A DNA stretch of 9,783 bases, from NCBI RefSeq assembly GCF_946479605.1, contig NZ_CAMLGT010000141.1, positions 1 through 9,783 of the forward strand, given 5' to 3'. The stretch comes from an uncultured Lacibacter sp. (GTDB lineage Bacteria > Bacteroidota > Bacteroidia > Chitinophagales > Chitinophagaceae). Shown here one piece after another: positions 1 through 5,933 of this stretch. Position numbers and translations under genes: made by a program. Each line of letters opens with the position of its first letter. The first letter of the stretch is position 1. Below the pieces are notes generated by a model, which was not told the DNA's origin, searched no databases, and saw only the letters and a program-made list of their open reading frames with translations.

Positions 1-141
1 TTTGCCGCCAAACACCAACGCCATGATGGTAACCGAAAGCATATCAACACCCTTCAAACCCGCCTTACTTAAACCGATAATAAAAGCTGCGGCAAAAATG
101 AGCAGCCATTGTGCCATCGAAAACTGAGAGTGAATATCCAT
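1..141 (-). CDS. TauE/SafE (TSUP) family transporter, N-terminal fragment
   Basis: This open frame reads leftwards from an ATG at 141 and is cut by the window edge after 47 codons. It begins MDIHSQFSMAQW, then a hydrophobic helix (about residues 10-24), then GLSKAGLKGVDML, then a second hydrophobic stretch ending LVFGGK. The GLSKAGLKG turn followed by a hydrophobic segment and a glycine pair is characteristic of the first two helices of TSUP / sulfite exporter TauE/SafE inner-membrane permeases, which move small sulfur-containing or organic anions. The substrate cannot be inferred from this piece. Met9 (ATG at 117) is an alternative start. The gene is divergent from the susC-like gene and shares its upstream region. 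The family call rests on the recognised N-terminal pattern only; the rest of the protein is outside the window. Confidence 0.72.
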   Translation of the reverse strand, partial: MDIHSQFSMAQWLLIFAAAFIIGLSKAGLKGVDMLSVTIMALVFGGK

Positions 142-255
142 GAGTTTGTAAAGAAAAGAAAAACCGCTTGCAAAATATGAACAAACGCATGCTGTGCCTC
201 ACAAACATCACATAATACTATATATCCGTAAGCCAAAATCAAAAACAACCTGCAA

Positions 256-266
256 CTGTTTTACAG
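256..266. promoter_or_regulatory. Short dyad CTGT-TTT-ACAG, possible operator
   Basis: An inverted repeat with 4-base arms and a 3-base centre lies upstream of the candidate promoter. It resembles the perfect palindrome at 360-369, and their centres are about 104 bases apart. A regulatory role is inference only; such short dyads can occur by chance. Confidence 0.2.
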
Positions 267-302
267 ATTTGTGTGCTGTGTTGAATGGCTATTGCAGTGC
301 TT

Positions 303-331
303 TTGTTTCAAAACTAATTGTAGTATATTTA
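303..331 (+). promoter_or_regulatory. Candidate Bacteroidota-type promoter for the susC-like operon
   Basis: TTG at 303-305 is followed after 18 bases by TATATTTA at 324-331. The Bacteroidota housekeeping promoter is usually given as TTG or TTTG near -33 and TAnnTTTG near -7, with about 17-23 bases between. The -7 element matches seven of eight positions, the last G being A. Transcription would start near 338, leaving a leader of about 65 bases before the ATG at 404. This is a visual match in AT-rich DNA, where chance matches are common. Confidence 0.33.
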
Positions 332-344
332 AGAGGACTGCAAA

Positions 345-369
345 AACAGAGCTTTTGTTCTGTTAACAG
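345..369. promoter_or_regulatory. AACAGA...TCTGTTAACAG overlapping dyads in the susC leader
   Basis: CTGTTAACAG at 360-369 is a perfect 10-bp palindrome. Its left half is also the right arm of a 6-bp inverted repeat, AACAGA (345-350) with TCTGTT (359-364) around an 8-base spacer. The cluster sits 34-59 bases before the susC-like start, just downstream of the candidate promoter, so it could be a repressor site or a small RNA hairpin in the leader. Function is not established. Confidence 0.28.
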
Positions 370-403
370 GAATTGATTTTTCACTGCAACAAACTAACTA
401 ATC

Positions 404-3400
404 ATGAGAAAAAAATGTTTTGTCCGGCTTCTGGCAATGCTGCTGCTATTGCTTCCGGCCAGCGTCTTCGCCCAGTCGAAGTTGATAAGCGGCATTATCA
501 CCAACAGCCGAAATGAGCCGGTACCTCTTGCCACCATTCAGCAAAAAGGCACTACTAATTTTACAACTGCATCAGAAACAGGGCAGTTTAGTATCCGGGT
601 AACCGGTGCAAATCCTGTATTGGTGATCTCCTCTTCCGGTTACACCTCACACGAGTTAACAATTGGCGCTGCCACACAATACGAAATACAGCTTGTTGAA
701 ACAGGCACATTAAGCGAAGTGATTGTAACCACTGCATTTGGTGTAAAGCAAAAGAAAAAATCACTTGGTTATAATGTACAGGAACTTTCAGCGGCTCAAC
801 TCGATAAAGGAAAAGAAAACAATTTCATCAACGCCTTGCAGGGTAAAGTTAGCGGTGTAAACATTACCTCCACAGGTGGTGCACCAGGCGCAGGTACTGA
901 TATCCTCATCCGGGGTATCTCTTCCTTAAACCCTGCAGCAAACAATCAGCCGCTTATTATCATCGATGGTCTTCCTGTAAACAACAGCACGCTGCCTGCC
1001 AGTGTAATACCAAGTGCAGGTACAAATGGTAACCAGGCAAGAAGCAATGATCAGTTTGCGTTTGCCAACCGTGGGCTTGATATAAACCCCGATGATATTG
1101 AATCGATCTCTGTACTGAAAGGTGCAGGCGCCACTGCTTTGTATGGTTTACAGGCGGCCAACGGCGTGATTATCATCACCACAAAAAAAGGAAGTGCAGG
1201 CAAGATGAGTCTTAGTGTAAACAGCTCCGTTAGTTTTGATTTCATCACTAAATACCCAGAGATACAAACCCGTTACCGTGAAGGTGCAAACGGACGTATC
1301 CCTGTAAATGCTGACGGTAGTCTTGGTACAAAATTCCAATCGTTTGGTCCGCCACGTGGCCCCAATGATCCTGCTTACAATAATTTTAAAAATGCATTTA
1401 CTACCGGGCACAGGTATAATAACTCCATTACGTTACAGGGTGGTAATGCAAAAGCTACGTATTACAGCTCCTTTGCCGCACTTAACCAGGATGGTATTCT
1501 TGATTACTCAAAATTCAACCGTTACACATTTAAGCTGGCTGGCAGTTACCAGCTATCACCCAAATTACAGGTAAGCAGCTCCGCCACACTTACCTCATCA
1601 AAAAATGTTGCTCCCTCTGCCGGTGATAAAGGTGTGATGACTGCTCTCTCCTATCACACACCTACGTATGATGTGCGTGATTACATTTATCCTGATGGAA
1701 GTATGAAAGTGTATTCACCTACTATTATTGATAATCCATTGTACGTTGCACGTTTCAGCCAGATGGTAAGTAACCTCAACCGTTTCTTTGGCAATATGGG
1801 ATTCAATTATGCCATTATGCCCAAACTGAAATTTGATTTTAAGATTGGCGGTGATTTTTACAGCGATAACCGTACACGCATTGTACCAGGGCCACGGTAC
1901 CCCGGCGATCTCACAACCTTTGATCTTGCCATTGCCAATGGTGGTTTTATTGTAGAAGACCGCATTAACTTTCGCAATATTACCAGCAATGCTATTTTAA
2001 CCTGGCAGGATAATATTACCAATGATCTTGATTATACCATCACTGCAGGTTCAAATATTGAAGTAACACATATTGATAATGTAAACACACGTGGCGAACG
2101 CTTTGCACAACCCGGTTTTTATGATCTGAGCAACACTGCTACCTTGTTTGCATTCAGAAGTACAAGTAACAGAAGGTATGCCGGTATATTCGGCAGTGCA
2201 AAATTCGGTTTTAAAAATGCATTGTTCCTTGAGCTGACAGGAAGGAATGACTGGAGTTCAACCCTGCCGGTTGAAAATAATTCTTTCTTCTATCCATCAG
2301 CAAGTCTCAGCTATGTGTTTACTGATTTGCCTGATATAAGCAATAATATTTTAAGCTTTGGCAAACTCCGTCTTTCCTATGCGCAGGTTGGTAAAGACGC
2401 TCCCATTTACAGTGTTGGACCATACTTCAGTTCGGTAGCAGGTTTTCCTTTCCTTACCGGCAGCGGTACAAGCATTCCCGGTTTTTTACGGAGCACCAGT
2501 TATGGCGATCCCCGCTTAAAACCTGAAATGCAAAAATCATTTGAAGTAGGTACAGAGCTTCGTTTCTGGAAAAACAAGATCGGTCTTGATGTTACCTATT
2601 ATGAAAGTAAAAACGTTGACCAGATCATTCCTGTTCCTATTTCTTATACAAGTGGTTTCAGCCGTTACATCACAAACGCAGGTACTATCAAAAATAAAGG
2701 CATAGAAGTGGAGTTGAATGCAACTCCAGTTCAAACAAAGAACTTCAGCTGGAATTTTGTGGTGAACTGGTTCCAAAACAGAAGCGAAGTTGTTTCCATT
2801 AAAGAAGGTATTTCAGAAATTCCTTTTTATGATGAAGGACGTATTGTGAACAAACTGGTTGTAGGTGGTTCGGCTGCTGATCTGTATGGTATTGCCTATC
2901 GCCGAAATGATAATGGCGAATTATTGATCAAGGCCGATGGTTTTCCTGATGTGACCACCGTGTTTGTAAAAGCAGGTAATGCATTACCTGACTGGGTAGG
3001 CAGCATCAACAATACATTTACATGGAAAGGTTTCTCGCTTTCATTCTTGCTTGAATACAAAAAAGGTGGAGATATGTTTGATGTGACCATGCGAAACGCC
3101 ATCCGTAACGGTGTGTTGAAAATTACAGAGAACCGTTACCAGCAGGTGATTTTCAGCGGTGTAAAAATAGCTGATGGTAAAGCCAATGATATTCCTGTTA
3201 TACTTGATCATAACTATTACCGTAATACCAACCTGTTCAACAATATCACTGATGTTATTTTACAGGATGCCAGCTGGCTTCGTTTACGCAATGTGAATTT
3301 GAGTTACCAGTTACCCAAACATCTTGTTGACAGAACAAAATGGGTAAAAGGAATTGCAGTGGGTGTTACCGCCAGCAACTTCCTGTTATGGACTCCATAT

Positions 3401-3517
3401 TCAGGGTATGATCCGGGCAGTACAGCTTTTTCATCAGGGTATAATGTGTACGGATTTACAGGCAGCAATATTCCCAACTTCAGTTCAATAGTCGCCAACC
3501 TGAACCTCACTTTTTAA
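404..3517 (+). CDS. SusC/RagA-family TonB-dependent outer-membrane transporter
   Basis: This 1037-residue protein is the barrel half of a SusCD uptake pair, which imports oligomers across the outer membrane with energy from TonB-ExbBD. It has a signal peptide (about 1-23, ending ASVFA before Gln24), a CarboxypepD_reg-like beta domain (about 28-100), the TonB-box region SEVIVTTAFG (104-113), and a plug domain (about 115-262) containing LIIIDGLPVNN and VLKGAGATALYG followed by ANGVIIITTKKG. The beta-barrel includes the family motif GDPRLKPE near residue 700 and ends in NLNLTF, with the terminal aromatic residue expected for BAM-dependent insertion. Length is usual for the family. There is no N-terminal STN domain and no adjacent sigma/anti-sigma gene, so FecI/FecR-type trans-envelope signalling is unlikely. 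The SusD-like gene follows after 11 bases. The substrate is unknown: no degradative enzyme lies nearby. The ATG at 404 places the signal peptide correctly. Confidence 0.96.
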   Translation: MRKKCFVRLLAMLLLLLPASVFAQSKLISGIITNSRNEPVPLATIQQKGTTNFTTASETGQFSIRVTGANPVLVISSSGYTSHELTIGAATQYEIQLVETGTLSEVIVTTAFGVKQKKKSLGYNVQELSAAQLDKGKENNFINALQGKVSGVNITSTGGAPGAGTDILIRGISSLNPAANNQPLIIIDGLPVNNSTLPASVIPSAGTNGNQARSNDQFAFANRGLDINPDDIESISVLKGAGATALYGLQAANGVIIITTKKGSAGKMSLSVNSSVSFDFITKYPEIQTRYREGANGRIPVNADGSLGTKFQSFGPPRGPNDPAYNNFKNAFTTGHRYNNSITLQGGNAKATYYSSFAALNQDGILDYSKFNRYTFKLAGSYQLSPKLQVSSSATLTSSKNVAPSAGDKGVMTALSYHTPTYDVRDYIYPDGSMKVYSPTIIDNPLYVARFSQMVSNLNRFFGNMGFNYAIMPKLKFDFKIGGDFYSDNRTRIVPGPRYPGDLTTFDLAIANGGFIVEDRINFRNITSNAILTWQDNITNDLDYTITAGSNIEVTHIDNVNTRGERFAQPGFYDLSNTATLFAFRSTSNRRYAGIFGSAKFGFKNALFLELTGRNDWSSTLPVENNSFFYPSASLSYVFTDLPDISNNILSFGKLRLSYAQVGKDAPIYSVGPYFSSVAGFPFLTGSGTSIPGFLRSTSYGDPRLKPEMQKSFEVGTELRFWKNKIGLDVTYYESKNVDQIIPVPISYTSGFSRYITNAGTIKNKGIEVELNATPVQTKNFSWNFVVNWFQNRSEVVSIKEGISEIPFYDEGRIVNKLVVGGSAADLYGIAYRRNDNGELLIKADGFPDVTTVFVKAGNALPDWVGSINNTFTWKGFSLSFLLEYKKGGDMFDVTMRNAIRNGVLKITENRYQQVIFSGVKIADGKANDIPVILDHNYYRNTNLFNNITDVILQDASWLRLRNVNLSYQLPKHLVDRTKWVKGIAVGVTASNFLLWTPYSGYDPGSTAFSSGYNVYGFTGSNIPNFSSIVANLNLTF

Positions 3518-3528
3518 AAACACGAAAC

Positions 3529-4995
3529 ATGAACAGTAAACATATTATCATATCGCTAAGTGTTGGATTGGCAATGCTCTTTACAAGCGGTTGTAAAAAG
3601 TTTGTAGAAAGAGGAAATGTAAACGTTAATCCCAACCTGCCATCGGTCGTAACATTAAATACATTGTTACCTGCGGTGGAATATGTAACCGGCAATAATC
3701 AAACAGCGGTTGCTTACATTACATCTATGTTCAGTCAGCAGATGGCGGCATACAGCAGCGGACCATTCAATGATGATCAGCACAGGGATGTTCGTATTGC
3801 AGCGGCCTTCCTTGGCTTATATCAAAACGGAATGACCAATGCGAAACTGCTTGTTGATTCTGCGGTGTCGAAAGGATCACCACACTATGCAGCCATCGGT
3901 CGTATCTTATTTGTAACAAATCTTCAGCTGGCAACAGATACCTATGGCGATCTGCCACTTTCAGAAGCATTCAAAGCTCCGGACATTCTTCAACCATCAT
4001 ACGACAAGCAGCAGGACATCTATACATTTATGCTGGCCGAACTGGATAAAGCCATTGCTGAAATTGCATTGGCCAACCCTGCTACTTACAAACCGGCAAC
4101 TGATGACCTGATCTATGCCGGCGTAATGAGCAAATGGAGAGAAGCCGCTTATTTTCTGAAAGCAAGGATCTACATACATCAAACAAAGAAAGGTGCTGTT
4201 GCAGCTGCCAATAATGCAATCACCGCATTAACCAATGGCATCGGCAGTAATGCAAATGATTTTCAGCTTATTTACAGTGATAAGAATCCCAACCCCTGGC
4301 ATGTAACAGTTTCAGGACGTATTTCTGGAAGTGCTGTATTTACAACAGGCCCTTCGCAACGTTTTGTAAATGTTACAACAGGTATTACCTATCCCGGTTT
4401 GTTTGATCCACGTATTGATAAACTGGTGGCGAAAAGCGGCAGCAATCCCACATATATCGGTCTTACAAATGGTGGTGGTAACAATAACATCAACAATACA
4501 AACCTAACCGAAGTAACCTTCTACGCACAACGTATTTCTCCTTTGGTGATTGGTTCTTATGCAGAACAAAAACTGATTGAAGCAGAAGCAAGATTTCTAG
4601 CAAACGGAGGAACAGCTTCTTCAGTTGGTACTACGCAGGCTGCGTATGATGCATATAAAGCAGGAATACAAGCGCATTTAACAAAGCTGGGATTACCTGC
4701 TACTTACAGTACACATGCACAGGTAGATGTTGGCGCTGCTAATCTTACACTGGAACACATCCTGCGGGAAAAGCATATAGTGCTCTTCCTCAATCCTGAA
4801 GCGTGGACGGATATGCGCCGGTATGATTACAATCCAAATCTTTTCAGAGGTATTGCACTGCCGCTTAATCAAAATGCAGATATGGGGGGACAACAAATAC
4901 GCAGAGCCATGTATCCGTTGGATGAAACAAACAGGAACCCAAAAGCGCAGGCAGCAATCAAACCGATGACAGACAAAGTTTGGTGGGACCAGTAA
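3529..4995 (+). CDS. SusD/RagB-like surface lipoprotein (SusD-like_2 type)
   Basis: This 488-residue protein is the lid and substrate-binding partner of the preceding SusC-like barrel. A lipoprotein signal peptide ends in LFTSGC with Cys22 as the lipidated residue, followed by KKFVERGNVNVNPN; the NVNPN stretch shortly after the cysteine is typical of SusD homologues. Helical TPR-like segments follow, including TDTYGDLPLSEAF (136-148) and YDKQQDIYTFMLAELDKAI (158-176). Near residue 409 the C-terminal region carries EHILREKHIVLFLNPEAW and DMRRYDYNPN, and the protein ends VWWDQ. This pattern resembles the SusD-like_2 subgroup more than canonical starch-binding SusD; the subgroup call is by pattern memory. 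Translation starts 11 bases after the susC-like stop, indicating one transcript. The protein should be anchored on the outer face of the outer membrane. No carbohydrate specificity can be claimed. Confidence 0.94.
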   Translation: MNSKHIIISLSVGLAMLFTSGCKKFVERGNVNVNPNLPSVVTLNTLLPAVEYVTGNNQTAVAYITSMFSQQMAAYSSGPFNDDQHRDVRIAAAFLGLYQNGMTNAKLLVDSAVSKGSPHYAAIGRILFVTNLQLATDTYGDLPLSEAFKAPDILQPSYDKQQDIYTFMLAELDKAIAEIALANPATYKPATDDLIYAGVMSKWREAAYFLKARIYIHQTKKGAVAAANNAITALTNGIGSNANDFQLIYSDKNPNPWHVTVSGRISGSAVFTTGPSQRFVNVTTGITYPGLFDPRIDKLVAKSGSNPTYIGLTNGGGNNNINNTNLTEVTFYAQRISPLVIGSYAEQKLIEAEARFLANGGTASSVGTTQAAYDAYKAGIQAHLTKLGLPATYSTHAQVDVGAANLTLEHILREKHIVLFLNPEAWTDMRRYDYNPNLFRGIALPLNQNADMGGQQIRRAMYPLDETNRNPKAQAAIKPMTDKVWWDQ

Positions 4996-5025
4996 ACCCT
5001 ATTTATCACAACTTATTTTCTAATT

Positions 5026-5502
5026 ATGAATCAGAATAAATTTTCAGCACTACTTCTTTTCGCAACTGTTTTTTCTGCCTGCGAAAAAAGCCAGAATTTC
5101 CTGCGGGATAATACAAGCCCAACAAATGTGGGCTATGCACCTGTTTCTAACAACGCAGTACTCGATTATACATTTACACCTCCAAAAGCAATTGCTACTG
5201 CTTCCGGCTCAGCTACATCGTATCCTGCAGGATCAAACATAAAAGCAGAAGTAACCTTCTTTTCCGAAAGCCCGGTTAAGGAAACGCAGCTGTACAACAC
5301 AATTGGGGCAGGTACAAAAACACTGGTAGCCACTATTCCTTATGCTGCTGCGTTTTCAACATTAAAAGGCGTTGACACATTGCTTGTACCGTATACTGTA
5401 CCTGCAGCACCGGCAGTGAACACTGTTATCCGTCTTGATCTTGAAATTGTAAATGTGAATGGCCTGCGTACAGTGAGAACAGTTTATATTAAACGAACAT
5501 AA
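5026..5502 (+). CDS. Small uncharacterised lipoprotein, third gene of the SusCD operon
   Basis: This 158-residue protein starts with a lipoprotein signal peptide, MNQNKFSALLLFATVFSAC, putting Cys19 at the lipidation site. The mature part begins EKSQNFLRDN. The rest is rich in Thr, Val, Ala and Pro with alternating hydrophobic stretches such as NIKAEVTFFS, VIRLDLEIVNVNGLRTVRT and VYIKRT, suggesting a single beta-sandwich (immunoglobulin-like) domain; the fold is an inference from composition. It starts 30 bases after the SusD-like stop and is followed by a strong terminator, so it is the last gene of the operon. Its position matches that of SusE/SusF-like or surface glycan-binding lipoproteins in better known loci, but it is much shorter and I do not recognise a named family. 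A role as an accessory ligand-binding or complex-stabilising subunit of this transporter is plausible but unproven. Confidence 0.85.
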   Translation: MNQNKFSALLLFATVFSACEKSQNFLRDNTSPTNVGYAPVSNNAVLDYTFTPPKAIATASGSATSYPAGSNIKAEVTFFSESPVKETQLYNTIGAGTKTLVATIPYAAAFSTLKGVDTLLVPYTVPAAPAVNTVIRLDLEIVNVNGLRTVRTVYIKRT

Positions 5503-5522
5503 GCGGCAGCAACAGATAGTGT

Positions 5523-5560
5523 AAATACAAAGCCCTCTACACAAAGAGGGCTTTGTATTT
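5523..5560. terminator. Perfect 16-bp inverted repeat, terminator of the SusCD operon, probably bidirectional
   Basis: AAATACAAAGCCCTCT (5523-5538) and its exact reverse complement (5545-5560) enclose the 6-base loop ACACAA. The distal arm ends TTTGTATTT on either strand, providing a U-rich run both ways. It lies 20 bases after the small lipoprotein stop and about 134 bases beyond the end of the convergent minus-strand 56-codon gene, so it can serve both transcripts. Confidence 0.88.
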
Positions 5561-5693
5561 CTGATGATCTTTATTCTTCAAATACTGCCTGTTGATAAGC
5601 TATATTTAATTGAACAGAAAAAGTGCTGCTGCTTGCATGAATACAATCTATTAGCAATGAAAGGAACAAGCAATAATGGATTGAAATAAACAT

Positions 5694-5864
5694 TCAATGT
5701 GTTATGTCATCGCCCTGCGCATCGCCTTCTTCATTTTTTGACTTGTGGTAATCCTCATTTGCCTGCTGTTCAAACTTCTTTTCGTCTTTTACATTGCGGC
5801 GGATAAGAAATACAATTAAACCAAGCAACAGCATACCAACAACAATCAGTACCGGCCAGTTCAT
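5694..5864 (-). CDS. 56-residue single-pass membrane protein of unknown function
   Basis: This short frame runs from ATG at 5864 to TGA at 5694-5696. It encodes MNWPVLIVVGMLLLGLIVFL, then IRRNVKDEKKFEQQ, then an acidic hydrophilic tail containing NEDYHKSKNEEGDAQGDD. The pattern is one transmembrane helix (about residues 3-21), a positively charged flank and a charged, probably flexible tail. By the positive-inside rule the tail should be cytoplasmic. The hydrophobic-then-charged organisation and clean stop argue for a real gene despite its size. It lies 69 bases downstream of the E1 dehydrogenase on the same strand with no clear terminator between them, so co-transcription is likely. I recall similar small proteins in Chitinophagaceae but know no function. 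It may be a scaffold or regulator of a membrane complex, but nothing visible shows which. Confidence 0.7.
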   Translation of the reverse strand: MNWPVLIVVGMLLLGLIVFLIRRNVKDEKKFEQQANEDYHKSKNEEGDAQGDDITH

Positions 5865-5933
5865 AATAATTGTTTTCCTAAAGTTGAGAACTTTTTACGA
5901 CGTATGAAATGACCGTATATTAATTTTTTGTTT

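Larger units (their letters stand above)
142..403. other. Divergent intergenic region between the TSUP gene and the susC-like gene
   Basis: A 262-base AT-rich region separates two divergently transcribed genes. It holds a candidate promoter reading rightwards (303-331) and two short dyads (256-266 and 360-369), described separately. An open frame of 60 codons at 194-376 has no recognisable protein character (no signal peptide, no domain, irregular composition) and is treated as non-coding. No RNA gene or riboswitch-like fold was recognised. Confidence 0.6.

Noticed and set aside
194..376. 60-codon plus-strand open frame upstream of the susC-like gene
   Set aside because: It has no signal peptide, hydrophobic segment or recognisable motif, overlaps the candidate promoter and dyads, and has irregular composition; better explained as intergenic DNA.
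1051..1411. Antisense open frames inside the susC-like gene
   Set aside because: They are shadows of a well supported coding sequence and have no protein-like features; the same applies to the antisense frames elsewhere in the SusCD genes.
5561..5693. Possible small gene or RNA between the SusCD terminator and the 56-codon gene
   Set aside because: No open frame with protein-like character and no stable fold was seen in this stretch.
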